Below, in pieces: positions 10,536 to 23,115 of a DNA stretch of 64,000 nt (its first letter is position 1; each line of letters starts with the position of its first letter). Origin of the DNA: Sinotaia quadrata. Taxonomy: Eukaryota; Mollusca; Gastropoda; Architaenioglossa; Viviparidae. The notes beneath the pieces were generated by a model. The model saw only the letters and a list, made by a program, of their open reading frames with translations. It did no database searches and had not been told where the DNA came from. The stretch covers positions 43,444,617-43,508,616 of the forward strand of contig CM054179.1 in assembly GCA_028829895.1 (NCBI GenBank). Direction: 5' to 3'. A program made the translations under genes and the position numbers.

Positions 10536-11275
10536 TTTGTGAAGTAATGATAGAACAAAAAGAAACTTCATTAATTGGGCAAGAAATGCCAGAACCACTA
10601 GGACACTGGGATATAAAATGTATGCAAAAAATGCCGGATACTAGGATGCAAAATATGTCACTATGATACAAAATGTCAGAAACTCCAATGTAAAGTGTAT
10701 TTCATCATGATACGAAATGCAGGATATTAGGATGCAAAAGATATGTCATTATAATAAGAAATGCTGGATACTAGGATATGAAGTGCCAGACACTAGGATA
10801 TAAAACTTTGGTTACCTTGATAAGAAAATGCCGGACGGTAAGATAAGAAATGTTGGACAATAGGCTAAGAAATGCCGGAGAGTAAGTTAAGAAGTGCCGT
10901 ACAGTAGGATAAGAAGTGCCGGACAGTAACACAAGAAGTGCAGGACAGTAACATAAGAAGTGCCGGACAGTGGGATAAGAAGTGTCTGACAGTAAGATAA
11001 GAAGTGCCTGACAGTAACATAAGTAGTGCCGGACAGTAGAATAAGAAATGCCGGACGGATATAAAATGTATGTCGCCTTAATAAGAATTGCCGGACAGTA
11101 GGATAAAAAGTGTCGTACAATATGATAAGAAATGCTGAAGAGTAGAATTAAAATATGCAGGACAGTAGGATAAGAAATGAGGACAGTAGGATAAGAAAAG
11201 GCGGACACTAGGATATAAACTGTATATCACTTTTAAAAGAAATGCCGGACAATAGGATTAGAAGTCAGACAATGC
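10536..11275. repeat. 22-bp minisatellite, right block
   Basis: About 30 copies of a unit that reads roughly ATAAGAAGTGCCGGACAGTA plus GG. It is most regular at 10860-11110 and diverges outwards. Three longer units contain GATATAAAATGTATG followed by TCACTATGATA or similar. The open frame on the minus strand (Leu, Ser, Tyr, Pro-rich) is an artefact. Confidence 0.9.
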
Positions 11276-11960
11276 AGCATGAAATACAGTCACCCATTCC
11301 ATATACCAACCTCTCTTTTTGATGTATTTGCTGTCTCGAGTTTTACGTCGAACAAGGACCTTCATCATCCGACCAAACATGGATTACTCAATCAAAATAT
11401 GCCCTTTAAAAAATTACAATGAAAAAGAAGGAAGATCAAAAGGAAACCAGAAAATCCAATAACAACTGCCAGGGAACTGCTCGGACACGTAGTTTATGTC
11501 ATCCGAGATTAATTCCGACCAAACACAAACGAGGCGCTGATTTGTTATGCATTGTCTGCCAACACAACAATAGGATCATTAGATCTGTGACGTCGGAAAA
11601 AAAAATATTGTGGTAAGCATGACCTACTTCCTACTAGTTCCGTGTAATGTTTCCTATTTATAGCTATGGGGATTTCTTGGTCGAAATATTTAATGACTAA
11701 ATGCCCAATTCACACATGTATCAAGTAAAAATGTCAAAGTCAAAGACCTGATCTAAGCAGATTTAATTTGTTTGGGGGGGGGGGGTTGTTTGTTTATATT
11801 TGCCACCAAGTTGTCCTTCCACTTCACACACCCCCAATCTAATCCCAGGTCGCTTCCGCCCCCGGCCCCCTCCTCCCATGTTGGATTTGGGGAACCTGTT
11901 CAACAAGACTGATACGGTTGTAAGCATTAATAATAGTCCTCATCCTGCACAAACGACTAA
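11276..11960. other. non-coding, no feature recognised
   Basis: It contains a G run at 11774-11786 and a C-rich stretch near 11860. The short Lys/Asn-rich frame at 11419-11616 has no recognisable motif. Confidence 0.45.
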
Positions 11961-11964
11961 GTTG

Positions 11965-12200
11965 GTCTTCATGAATGTTTCAAGGGGATTCCATGGTTGT
12001 TGCCAGCCGTACTCCTCGGCCGTTTCAAGTTGCACTCAATAATTGCTTCTAGGTGAATTTCTATGGTTGTTTAAAGCTGAGTTCGTTATCTTGGCTGCTT
12101 AAGCTGGACTTCATGGCTTTTTTTAAAGCTGGACTCCACTGGTGTTTGAAGACAGACACCAGGGCTTTTTTTCAAGCTGTACACAGTTGTTACAAGAGCA
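11965..12200. repeat. degenerate tandem repeat, about 27-45 bp
   Basis: Recurring phrases TTTCTATGGTTGTTTAAAGC, TTCATGGCTTTTTTTAAAGC and CCAGGGCTTTTTTTCAAGC show an old, diverged array. Confidence 0.5.
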
Positions 12201-12324
12201 TTTTTCAGTGTAGCACGTGTATTTTGTGGAATGTTGTAGCTTAATACAAACCAAGTTGTGGTTGTTCTATTCTGCCTATCTCTTCGTGTGTCCACGTCTA
12301 GAGAAGGGAGGTGTGACTGCATTT

Positions 12325-12493
12325 GTGTGTTTGTGCGTCTGTGTATGTTTGTGCGTTTGTGTGTCTGTGTGTGTGCGGATGTGTCAATGTCTGTGTGTGT
12401 GTCTGTGTATATGTGTTTTGTGTGTCTGTTTCTGTGTATATGTGCGTCAGTGTGTGTGTGTGTTTTGTGTGTCTATGCTATTTTGTGTCCGTG

Positions 12494-12534
<41 letters not shown>

Positions 12535-12562
12535 GTGTGTGAGTGAGAGAGAGAGAGAGAGA
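12325..12562. repeat. (TG)n compound microsatellite
   Basis: Imperfect TG with TGTC and TGCG variants, becoming pure at 12496-12540 and ending in a short (GA) run. Confidence 0.95.
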
Positions 12563-12919
12563 TGTTTATTGTTGGTATACTTAATCATTATCACAAATTC
12601 AGTTTGACTTTATTCTCAATCGAAGTCTTGTATACCGCAGAGCGAAAGTAACGCATTGTAATCAGAACATTTAAATCAATAGAAATAATGGTGTTACTTG
12701 GCGTTGTTTCTGCAAAGCGCTTGCATCCTTGACCGCTAAGCCCTGCATTTCACGAGTCAGGGAGCGGGTGAGAGTACAACGAGAAAGATCCTAATTTCTG
12801 AGTAAGGGTTTAAACCCGACTTCTGCAAAGGGAAGCTAATCTCCTTTAACTCGCATACAGTCACCACGCTCCCCACTATAGTCTTGAAACGGTACAATCA
12901 TGCTGCTCATGATTTCAGC
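12563..12919. other. non-coding, no feature recognised
   Basis: I see nothing but a short palindrome-like GGGTTTAAACCC near 12808. Confidence 0.45.
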
Positions 12920-13048
12920 GCGTTATCTGGCTGTTGTATGATCAGAGAGGAGCTGGAGGGGGGTGGGTGGGTGGTGGAAACTCATTATCTAGCTATTGTA
13001 TGGTCAGAGAAGAGCTAGGGGGGCGGGGGAGAAGCGCGTTATCTGGCT

Positions 13049-13100
<52 letters not shown>
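12920..13100. repeat. short tandem duplication followed by (GATA)n
   Basis: A block of about 60-65 bp starting CGTTATCTGGCTGTTGTATG is repeated imperfectly at about 12980 and begins a third time at 13036, where it runs into GATA units (13049-13100). Confidence 0.85.
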
Positions 13101-13101
<1 letters not shown>

Positions 13102-13997
13102 ATGTGTATTCGCGTGGGTGGGTGGGTTTGTTTGTATTTTACGTATATCTGCATGATGTGGTAGTGGGAGGCCCCTATTGATATTGAAGTCACATGAAGG
13201 GCAGTCGATACTGCTCATATATGTAGGCAGTGATGAAATTATATTTATTTTCTTTCATTTCCTTGCGTTTAATTCGTTGCTGTGACATATTCAGCTCAAC
13301 ACGTTTTACTATTCACTCCCAGCTAGAAATGATGAACATGCTGTTATGTGAAGATGAATTACTCCCTCCAAAACAAAATTAAAAATAAATCATAATGCGT
13401 TAAGAGTGTAGATAATATGAGAGAAACTCTCCCAATTTACGTCGTGATGAATGCTGGGATGCAATGTAATCTTGCCGTGCTCTTGAATGCTGGGATAGGA
13501 GGCTGCCAGTCACATTTAGACATTATCAAATTAAGAAAAAGTGACAAGCGGTGACAACGATATTAATACAAGAAAAACAGCCAATATTAATGATTAAAAA
13601 GAAATATTCAGCGAATATTCTCGCCCCTTTCGGTAACGGAAGAAAAGGTGGGTTGAAACTATTTCGCTGTTGATGCGCAGCATCTTCCAGGAATAATACA
13701 AGATCTCATAGAACATGAGAATGAAAGGCAAAATATTCTTCTTCTTTTTTTAAATTTAAAATAAATTAAACACCCTCATTGAACCATATACGGAAAAGGG
13801 AAGTAACCCCGCAGTGAAGGAAGACTATTGAGACCGGAAGTCTGCAAACTATTGTTTGTTACTGTTTTTTTATTTTAATTTTACTTTGATTGGTTTCGTT
13901 TTCGTTTAAAATGTATTATTTACATTTATTTATTTTTGTTGACTCTTCTTTTGAAACAACAGGACGCCATTGCTAGACATAGAATGGTATCGATTCC
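13101..13997. other. non-coding, no feature recognised
   Basis: AT-rich with A and T runs. I found no exon on either strand. Confidence 0.45.
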
Positions 13998-14110
13998 TGA
14001 CAGCTCAGTCTCAGTGGGTAGAGTGCTTGGCCGACTGCTAAAGTGATTTTTGTTTTGGATTATATCTGGGTTTGCAGTTATTTCGCTCAACTCCCACCCA
14101 GTTATAAAAA
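13998..14110 (+). repeat. tRNA-derived SINE-like repeat
   Basis: AGCTCAGTCTCAGTGGGTAG at 14002-14021 resembles a pol III A box and D-loop, and ATATCTGGGTTTGCAG near 14061 is a weak B-box relic. The spacing fits a tRNA head, but the sequence is too diverged to be a tRNA gene. Confidence 0.45.
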
Positions 14111-16189
14111 TAACTAAATTTGAATTTGCCTCTTAAAAATAGAATACATCCAACTATGAACTTGCTTCTAACTAAAATCTGGTACGTCCTAATCAGACTT
14201 GCTTCTAAATTCTGATCTCGCCTATAAAAATGGCGACTTTATAACTGATCTGAATTAGGGGGAAACACTCTTAGGCCACAACAAATGTTTAAAACAAAGC
14301 TTGTTTGGTGTCCCTTCAGTGATATTGCAATGTATCATTTCTCCCTCTTCTAAAATGTAGCTTTTAATAGGTTACACTTCTTCTGATATTGGCTGAGCTA
14401 ATATGGACACATTCTTTATCAGTTATATTTGTATTTTTACTGTGTCTAAAGGTCTGTCTGTTATTGATAGTCTGTATGCCCTTCAATCTCTACTGTTCCT
14501 GTATTTAAAGGTCTGTCTAGTACTGATACTTTACATACCTTTTAGTCTCTATTGTTACTGATTTTACAGTTATTACTATGTTAATACTGTATTTACAGTT
14601 GTGTCAGTATTGATTTAGGACTTATAGTTTTATCTTTAATGCCACTCTATGTATAATTGGACTGCAGTTGTATACACAACGGGAGCATAAATTGACACTG
14701 TATTTTCCTTATGTTTATATGGTCACTGTGTTTATGTTATTGCTGTATTGAAACTGTATTTTTTACCGCTCTGCTTAGTTTTAAAGTGGTATAACACTTT
14801 TATTTTCTATACCAGATATTATGTCAATGATTAATTGATTCTAATCAGATATTCACAACTAAGGTGACCAATTTGGTTCGGGCATTAAGCCTGGTTTTGG
14901 TGACCAGGAAAAGAAGATTAAAGAGAAATTATTTCGTCTTTGAAACACACTTGTATCAAAATTATCTTAGGTGGCTATTTGGGGTCCAGCTCTTCAATGA
15001 AGCTGATTTATTTAAATAATGAATTTCCCACCCCCTTTACTTCAAGAGGGTGGAGGCATTCTGAGGTGGGGGGAACTTCACCAACCCTCGCACTGTTCAT
15101 GACAGTTTCAGTACTAGGAACATGATCTAATATTTATATACCACTTGTGCTGTCTAACTTGTTTCTATTAATATTTTTTTTTAAATAATACTTTTAGACT
15201 TCGCAGTCATTCAAGGGTATAGACTTAAAATGTGTCTTTTCATTGTAACTATTTAATGCATGTTCTTTCTTGTTTCTACAAAATCGGAAATAAATGTTGG
15301 CAAGACAAATAGGGTTTGCCTATAGATGTGTGAGAAAATGTGACCTAACCACCGCTGATATTTGATAAAAGCAAGCAGCATTTGAATAAAGTTCGATAAC
15401 ATTTTTTTGCCAGTGTAGATTTTTTTAAGGCAACGTTTGGCGAATGATCACTAATAAAACTCAGCCAATTGAAACAGCTGTCTGGCAGGCTGAAAGGGCT
15501 CCTCTTAAGGGAGAGATCAAAGTCCTGCTGCCTCATTGATGGCCGAGCCAGTCTTTGAAGCAGAATATCCGAAGTTCTATAAAGACTGCCTGCCAACCAA
15601 AGCAGCCTCGATGTGGCGAAGATGAACCGAGAACACTCGCTAAAGTGTTCAACCAAGACTGGCATATGGAAAGCATGGCAAGATTTAATATCCGGTTGAA
15701 AGACACTATGAACAATTGAAGTTGTATATTTATTCTATAATATTCATGCTTTCAGCACTAAGTTGGTCCAAGTTTAGAAATAAGAGCATTTCCAAAAGAC
15801 TACAGCAGCTATAGTGAGGCCTTCCCTTAGAATTCATTTTGAAAAACATGACAATTCTTTCTGTGCCTATGACGCTAGAACAGCATGTGCGCGTGGTTCA
15901 ACGTCAGGAAGATATTGCGTCACCAACACTTTCAGGGGCAATATTATACTGTCAATGCTGTGTATATAAGTGTGTACAGGATCAGAGTTAGGGTTATAAT
16001 TAGAATTAATATCAGCAACAACTTTAATAATAATAATAATAATAACAATAGGTCGATATAGAGATCGTGCATTTAAATGAAGTGAAATATAATTTGGTAT
16101 GCTGGATGAAGATACAGTGTTAAAAGTGTGAATGATAGTGGGGTTTTTTTTTGGGGGGATGGGTGGGCATCGAGAGTTGTCTTATGTCC
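14111..16189. other. non-coding, no feature recognised
   Basis: AT-rich. Frames on both strands at 15345-15715 are longer than most here, but their translations have no domain-like pattern and no plausible splice pairing. A short (ATA)n run is at 16027-16045. Confidence 0.45.
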
Positions 16190-16585
16190 CCACTGGAGCT
16201 TACGTTGATCATTTCGACATCAGACGTTCTCTGATCTGGAATGCCTCAGTGGGATCTCACAGCCTCACACTTGTGTTCGAGGTAGAGGGCGGGAGGGCTG
16301 TTGGAAGGGGGCGAAACACACCCTCCCTCAACCGCCTTCGTCTGGGGGTGATAACAGTTTTTTTTTCCCCGCTCTCTTCCGCCCCCCCCCCCGTCCCAGT
16401 AGCCGCATTAGACTTTTTATATTCACGATATCTCAGTCTTGGTTTGCTACTGGGGAAACCCCACAGCCTCGCGGTGCGTCTGAGGTAGAGGGCAGGAGGG
16501 TTGGCGGGAGGGGGTGAAACAGGTAGCACCAGTTTGGCGCACACCCTCAACCACCCTCCGTCGGTGGGTTAATAGTATTTGAATT
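16190..16585. repeat. 204-bp tandem duplication
   Basis: The phrases CACAGCCTC and GAGGTAGAGGGC at 16258-16290 recur at 16462-16492, and CACCCTC(A)ACC follows in both. The period is 204 bp. Long T, G and C runs lie inside the first unit. Confidence 0.8.
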
Positions 16586-17002
16586 ATATTTCGTTTTTAT
16601 ACTGTGGAACTTTTCGTGTTCAAAGACCAGACATCAATCAACAAATGTATCGTGAAGTTGTGAATTGTCAAGGGTAACATCCACATGATATTACGTAATC
16701 CAACTTTGTGACGTCAACCTTCCCTTGATGTAAATTACACCACATTGCTACTTTTAATGTCTTTTCATGAATGCATCTATGCTACTTCAATTATCAACTT
16801 TTCTGTTAAATCTTTCATTGCCAATTATACTGATTTCTTTGTGCAAATTTATTGATAACTAGCAGATCAACAACATTTCATTTCATTGTTTCGCAATATT
16901 TATCCATCTGATTTATGATGGAGAAGAGAAAAAAATATTCTAACGCGGATCAGATTTCGCTAACACAAAATCAAACTTATGAAAAACTCAAATGATTCCA
17001 AA

Positions 17003-17650
17003 TGCAGACTCTGCAAAAACATGGATGAAAGAAACAGCAGAACATATACATGTTCTATGTGAATGTCATTTTCTGGCTGGAATAGAACACACCAAAAGAC
17101 ACAACATAGTGGCAACATTCCTAGAAATCTATGTGAGAAATACAGAGCAAAATCCCCTTTATGAGCATGGATGCACCAACCGGAAGTAGTCATCGAAACA
17201 GAAGAAGTCAAAGTATTGTGGAACTTTGAAATAAGGACGGATAGAGTGACTCCTGCACCAAGACCTGAATTTGTAGTTGACAATAAGTCCAATAGAACAA
17301 CAACAATCATCGATGTTGCTGTTCCAAGTGATAGAAAAATTAAAAAATACTAGGATCTAAATTAGAAAACAAGAGACTGGAATGTAAAAGCAGAAGTAAT
17401 ACCTTTAGTGATAGGATCTTTGGGGAACCTAACACCTGAATTGGAAGGCTATCTGAATAAAGTTCCTTGACAACAAAACATTGCCCCAGTGCTAAAAGCA
17501 GCATTCATCGCAAGTGCTCACAACCTCCGTAAAACCTTGGATCTCCCAGAATCTTGGTAAGATTCCGAGACCTTGGTTCATAACCTACAGTCAACAGAAA
17601 TCGTGAAAAAAAGGATAATAATAATGATGAAGATGATGATGATGATGATG
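17003..17650 (+). pseudogene. LINE (non-LTR retrotransposon) 3' end, decayed
   Basis: This is the C-terminal end of a LINE polyprotein. It shows a zinc-knuckle pattern split by a frameshift: CRLCKNMDE, then ETAEHIHVLC, so Cys-x2-Cys, His, x4-Cys. KRHN follows, then after another frameshift WNFEIRTDRVTPAPRPEFVV and TTTIIDVAVPSDRKIKKY, a motif set typical of the endonuclease-like tail of many animal LINEs. The frame resumes after stops with PLVIGSLGNLTPELEGYL and ends near LRKTLDLPESW at 17560. A short (GAT)n tail near 17630-17650 is a usual LINE 3' end. No reverse transcriptase domain is present, so the copy is 5'-truncated and dead. Confidence 0.85.
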
Positions 17651-17794
17651 ATAATTCATTTTAGCTTATGAGCATTAAGTCTAGAAACAAGGTTGCTTAA
17701 GTGATTTTATTTGTAGAAAATGTTTTAAGCTCATATTTAATGACTTCATAGTTTTACATGCAAACAGATTTTACAAAACGGAACCCTTAAACCC

Positions 17795-17892
17795 TAATGT
17801 GTTTTAAAAGTACTTAGTCTCATTCAGTGATTTGAAACTACGACCTTTGCGCTTTGAAAAATCTGTGTAACCAACTGAACTACCCAGCTTCT
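17795..17892 (-). repeat. tRNA-derived SINE-like repeat
   Basis: On the minus strand, GGGTAGTTCAGTTGGTTACA (about 17868-17887) resembles an A box with D-loop, and GTCGTAGTTTCAAATCACTG (about 17827-17846) a B box. Spacing is tRNA-like, but acceptor-stem pairing is not evident. Confidence 0.5.
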
Positions 17893-18520
17893 AGACACCA
17901 TAGGGTTATTTATCGTGCAGCGAACGTCATGTGCACATCCTGAAATCAAGTCGCTTTCTCGTGGGGAATTGCGTTTTCCTCCCATTTTGCGTTTGAAAGG
18001 GAGAGAATCCGTTTCTTAAAATGATCCTCTCTTTCCAGACAGTAGAAGCAAATGAGATGTTCCTGCTTTGCGAGTTAATATTGGTGGCCTTTAGAGTTCA
18101 TTTCTTAAATGCATTAATTTCATTAATATCTTGTTAATCTTGTTGATTTAAAGAAGAAATATTTTTATGCATTCAATGGGATCCTTACAAACAAATCAGC
18201 AGGTCTTTGTCATACGACAGACTGTAGCAATGATGGAACTGATTACAATCAGCACATTAAATTTTCTTCAATCTTCAAACAAAATGATTTTCTAACAGAT
18301 AAATAAAATTATATTATGTTATACGCAGATAATAAATTTAAAAGTAAACGTGCCTATTTCTTAAAATTCTATAATAAACAAGAACTCCGAATAAATGAAT
18401 ACATAAGAACATTATTCACAAGTGAGAACTGTATGATAAATTTCGATAATTGACAAAGAAAACAAACAATTCAAGAAACACAACACAGATCAGAAGCCCC
18501 CAGAATAGTAACCTAAAGTA
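17893..18520. other. non-coding, no feature recognised
   Basis: AT-rich DNA without exon signals. Confidence 0.45.
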
Positions 18521-18524
18521 AATA

Positions 18525-18800
18525 ACAGCAATTTGTCCAAACATCCAATGTCAGAACCCTTTGTCCCCCAAAATATCTAGTTCTGGAGCCCTCTTTCTAA
18601 AGCATTTAGTGCTAGAATCCTCTGTTCAAAAATATCTTGTGCTAGATCACTGTTTTCAACAATATGCAAGTCATAGATCACTGTCCAAAAATATCTTCTG
18701 CTAACTCATTGTGTCAAAAATATCTTGTGTTAGAACCCTCTGTCCAAAACAACATACGATACTAAACCAGTGTCCGAAAGTATCTAAGTGCTAATCCATC
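18525..18800. repeat. degenerate tandem repeat, about 37-40 bp
   Basis: Phrases AAAATATCTTGTGCTAGA, AACCCTCTGTCC and related forms recur seven or so times with heavy divergence. Confidence 0.65.
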
Positions 18801-18807
18801 CATGCGT

Positions 18808-18809
18808 CC

Positions 18810-18843
<34 letters not shown>

Positions 18844-18938
18844 ATGTATGTCTATCTATCTATCTATCTATGTATCCTGTCTGTCCGTCTATCTATCTGT
18901 CCGTCTGTCTATCTATCTATCTATCTATGTGTTTATGT
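18808..18938. repeat. (CTGT)n/(CTAT)n microsatellite
   Basis: Tetranucleotide runs of CTGT, CTAT and CCGT variants. Confidence 0.95.
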
Positions 18939-20004
18939 TTCTTTCTTCATAACATGTTTTTTTGCCGTCGTTTTCATATATACGCATATGCAGACACACA
19001 CACGAACACACAAGTGGATCATCAAAAGCTGCTGTCTTTGCTGTAAACTGAACAGAAGCGCTCCTCTTTACACTGAAATTCAGGGAAGTTTTCTGCGTGA
19101 CTGGGAGCTGTTCGCGTGTGAGACAGCCGAGACAAGAGACAAATATATGATGTGCTCTTTGACTCGCGCTGCCGATCGTCTAATTGAAACCCTTGCCTGG
19201 TTCGGGAAAACCGAGGCCATTTATGGATCAGAAGCTTCTCGCCTTTTACACGGTGCACGCAAAAACAGACCATAAAACAATTCTATATTCTATTTAGCAT
19301 TTTTCCCAATTTAAAAACTCTTAACTTTTGATGAGCATATTATAGAAGTAAGCCATTAATGGTAAAGTTCCATAGTGTTTCATCGTCAGACAGATTACTG
19401 GGATAAATTTAGAAAGTGGTGGGGGTGGCTTGTTTCCTTTTGCCCCAGAGTCTGCACGTGACTTTCCGTCTTGGACATTTCTCAGCCCTGGATCACTCGT
19501 GATGGTGGAAGTGGTGGTGGCTACTTGGTTCCCCTCACTGTATTCCTTCGGGTCCTGGCCACCATTTTGCTTGTGCAGGTAACCACGGCAGACATTTCTT
19601 TCGACGGCTTTTTGAGTATAGTGCTGGTAACAGAATACGACGTGAAGTATATTTATTATCTTTTTAAACTGAAAAAAAAAGACCGCGTACAGGGTTATTT
19701 AGTATCATTTGTTTACCAGGCAGTAAATAAAATTATGCTTTGCTGGACGCCTTCAGGTCCTCGAAAAACGACAGTTTGTGCCCATTACATTAACTGTATT
19801 TGATTACCGCCATTCAGTGTGTGCAATAAATCTTCCTTCCGGTGTGTGCAATAAATCTTCCTCCCCATCTTTGTCCCTTTAAATCTACTCATTTGAAACG
19901 GTACATCTATGAACAAATATGCGTGTCTGTGTCTGATTATGGGTTTATGGTTGTGCTGTGTTGTAGGTGTTTTTTATTTAATGTATGTGAATGCATTATG
20001 GTCA
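18939..20004. other. no supported gene
   Basis: Open frames at 19022-19275 (both strands) and 19471-19803 are somewhat longer than random and 19080-19260 is less AT-rich than its surroundings. None shows a recognisable motif, so I do not call a gene. Confidence 0.4.
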
Positions 20005-20305
20005 TGATTAGTGCATATACGCGTGAAAGTCTCTACCCATCTCTATTTGTGTGTTTATTTGACTACGAGATAATATCACATGAAAGTCTCCACCCATCTC
20101 TGTGTGTGTGTTTATTTGGCTACGAGATAATATCACACGAAAGTCTCCACCCATCTCTGTGTATTTATTTGACTACGAGATAATATCACATGAAAGTCTC
20201 CACCCATCTCTGTTTGTGTATTTATTTGACTACGAGATAATATCACATGCAAGTCTCTACCCATCTCTTTTATGTATCTATTTGGTTACGAGATATTATC
20301 GCAAG
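20005..20305. repeat. 57-bp tandem repeat, about 5 copies
   Basis: ACGAGATAATATCACATGAA starts units at 20065, 20122, 20175, 20232 and (variant) 20288. GTCTCCACCCATCTCTGT lies in each unit. Confidence 0.93.
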
Positions 20306-20814
20306 AAAATCTCACGCGCGCTCACTCTCTCTCTCCCGTACACAGACTCATGTACACAATCACACGTGCACATACTAAATGTACTTTTAAATACTGATTA
20401 AAAATTAACTTAAGAATAAATTGCATTAAAAAAATGTCATGGAAAGGTAGCTAGACAACACAGATGTGCACATCGACACATTTGTTCTAAATCACTTCAA
20501 ACCACTTTGGTATTATTGTTTATATTTTTTAAAAATACATTTCTAACAGGTTTTATTTTATAAATAAGTGAATATGAAATAAAAGTCATTATTATCAAAT
20601 AAATTGCTGTTGAGAGAACGCGTAAGGAAGGATGTGATGACGTAGGTAATACACTGTATTACAAACCATAAGCTATGCTAGCCTAGCCACACTTCCACCA
20701 ATAGTAAAACACACCCTTGAGTGCAGAGATATCCATAGAAAACGGCTTTTTAAAAATTTTAACTGACTCTCCAGTAAAGACACTATTTGCTGTCATGTAA
20801 TAGAAGTCCTTGGT

Positions 20815-21235
20815 TTCAGAATGCAAACTTGGATTATAATAGATTCCAGGATTTACGAAGTTTGTTCGTTCTGCCGTAACAGTATCAGGAATGGTGCTCG
20901 TAAGACTGCAAGCAGGGTTGTGGTGGATGCTAGGATTTACGAAGTCAGATCGCACTGCAAGTTAGAGTGTCTGGAGCGGAGTATATCAAAATGTAGGCAA
21001 GGTTGTGGTAGATTCTAGGATTTAGTAGGATTTCAGACTTATAGTAACAGTAGTCATGAGCGGAATATATAAAAATGCAAGCAGGCTTATAAAGATTCCA
21101 GGATTTAGTAGGATTTCAAACTTACAGTAACAGTAGTCAGGAGCGGAATATGTCAAAATGCAAACAGGATTCGTTAGATTCTAGGATTAAGTAGGATTTC
21201 AAGCTATAGCAACAGTGTCAGGAGATCTTGAACAT
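20815..21235. repeat. tandem repeat, about 90-100 bp, 4-5 copies
   Basis: Units share AGATTCTAGGATTTAGTAGG, TTTCAGACTTATAGTAACAG and GGAGCGGAATATGTCAAAAT with small indels. Sharper at the right end, diverged at the left. Confidence 0.85.
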
Positions 21236-21671
21236 ATTGTTCAGGGTAATCTACACTACCACCAAACTAATCGCTTATGGCCACCATAATTATCATCATT
21301 ATCATGTATTGTTAAAATCTCATCTTCAATGTGGTCGTCGTAATCCTCACCATAATCATATTCGACGTCATCTAACACCACCAATACCATCACGATCGTT
21401 TTCTTCATTATCAACTTATTATTGATATTTATGTCTGCATGATAAGATGCTAATCCTTTCCTCTACACAACTGAGATTGTGTTGTTCGTTCTTATGTTTG
21501 TGATGCCAAGCATTCCACATAATTATAACACACACACACACACACACACACACTAAATACCCCCCTTCCCACCCACGCCCGTTTTGCAAACACTGAAGGC
21601 AATTGTGTTCTGGACTATAAATGCAACATAGAACTGAACAGCAGCTCTGTACATGTATTTTTGCAGATCTT

Positions 21672-21908
21672 TCACTCCATTGTCACTTCCATTTTCGAAC
21701 TGTGCGGAAAATCTGGTACCGCCCTGGATGTCTGCCTGGGGTTAGCGGTGGCTTTTGTGCAAATGACATAAAGTGACTGGCCATTGATTTCAACGCTATC
21801 GGCACTTCTGTCACTAAATACTGTCTCTTTTCTTTGTGGGAACACCGCACTGAGCTCTATATATGGAGAGAACACAAGGGCTAATTCGCTCTCGCAATCG
21901 TCCGCCAT
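21672..21908 (-). CDS. candidate small ORF or first exon, unknown
   Basis: A 78-residue frame beginning ATGGCGGACGATTGCGAG in an AAA-ATG-G start context, less AT-rich than the flanks. The translation starts MADDCESELALVFSPYIELS and ends KMEVTME. No domain is recognised. It may be a short protein, a first exon whose donor I cannot fix, or chance. The reading direction is supported only by the start context. Confidence 0.25.
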   Translation of the reverse strand: MADDCESELALVFSPYIELSAVFPQRKETVFSDRSADSVEINGQSLYVICTKATANPRQTSRAVPDFPHSSKMEVTME

Positions 21909-22487
21909 TTTGAATAGACTGAAGCAGTGTAGCGTCTATGGTAATTGTGCGTTTGGCATCGACCGTTTTCAAAATATTTATACCCAATTTTCTGCATCTA
22001 TAATTCAATAAATATTCATTAAATTTACAACACAATACAAATAAACAAGAAGGGAAAAGATCCACAGGCTTCTCACTTGAAATAATAATTATCAATGAAA
22101 TGTAAACGTGTTAAAGCGACAGCCTTGAGTTATAGAAAATGTTACTCGGTCTACTTAAGAAATCTATATTTAAGAAAGATTTGGAAAAAATTGTTTAAAT
22201 TGTATGTACATTGTAATTGCAATACTTGTCTGAATTTGAGACACCAAATCGATTTAGCCCACTTCTTTACATTGTTGTTATTGTTAAAGTGTGCATTAAA
22301 GGCCAAGGCCATCGAGTTAGCTCTACCGAAGAGGTTATAATAATATTATTTATGAAACAATCATTAATGTGAGAACTAACTCTATATTAGTGTTACCAAA
22401 ATTCATCCATGTTCAGAATAAACCTGTTTCATTTATACCAGTATGTTCTCCAGTTCTAGTACCTGTGGGCTGATATTTTGCTGGTTG

Positions 22488-22830
22488 TGGTGGAGTAAAT
22501 TTGCCTATCCCTATTTCTAGACTTAATCGCTATATAACTGTTAAATTGTCGAAGTGACCCGACCTGAGGCACTCCTTATGATGGTATTTTTGTAAGTGTC
22601 AGATTTGGAATAAACAATTCGAGTTGAGGATATTCTAGAAATTGCTGATGTAATCCAAACAAGTTTCAATTGGATGAGTAGCTTTTATTATCCAATGGTT
22701 AAGATTTATGAGAAAGAGAGCAGCCAATGGGCTCAGATAAAAAATGTACCTGCTGTAAAGAAATATGTTGCCTAATCACTTTGAATTTGAAGTGGCAAGA
22801 AGTGAAGGTTGTCATCATCCCAGCCTTAAT
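22488..22830 (+). repeat. dispersed repeat family, copy 2 (truncated)
   Basis: It starts GTGGTGGAGTAAATTTGCCT and follows copy 1 (from 705) closely through GTATTTTTGTAAGTGTCAGA, TTATTATCCAATGGTTAAGA and GAAGTGGCAAGAAGT, then ends. Confidence 0.85.
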
Positions 22831-22959
22831 AAAATGTTGGTTTACTGTCAATTAAATTCTATTCTTGAATACAATGGTACCTGTCTACAGAGAAAACGGA
22901 AGCCCAACAGTATTACTGTATTTGAGTAGCAGACTATTCACAGGCACGCAATGGCTGAC

Positions 22960-23115
22960 AACTCGTAGCATTTTACTTGAAGATATGCGGAAACATGGTC
23001 TAGTGTGCGGGTGATCGAAGTTCGAGCCCCACCCATCCAGACATTGAAAAGCTCCTGATTGTAAAGCACTTAAAGATTCTGATTATAATGAAGTGCTATT
23101 CAAAATCAACCAAAT
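22960..23115 (+). repeat. tRNA-derived SINE-like repeat with 3' domain
   Basis: GAAGTTCGAGCCCCACCC near 23010-23027 is a good pol III B box. It is followed by TGTAAAGCACTTAAAGATTC and AATGAAGTGCTATTCAAAAT, the GCACTT/AAGTGCTAT pairing seen in the 3' domain of several animal SINE families. The A box upstream is unclear. Confidence 0.6.

Noticed and set aside
10771..11208. 145-codon minus-strand ORF
   Set aside because: A by-product of the degenerate 22-bp minisatellite.
15345..15715. Overlapping minus-strand ORFs of about 60 and 106 codons
   Set aside because: No motif, no splice partner, and the opposite strand is similarly open; composition resembles the surroundings.
19471..19803. ORF with a hydrophobic stretch like a signal peptide
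   Set aside because: The hydrophobic segment comes from a G/T-rich stretch. A GTAACC follows a CAG, but no downstream exon and no homology were seen.
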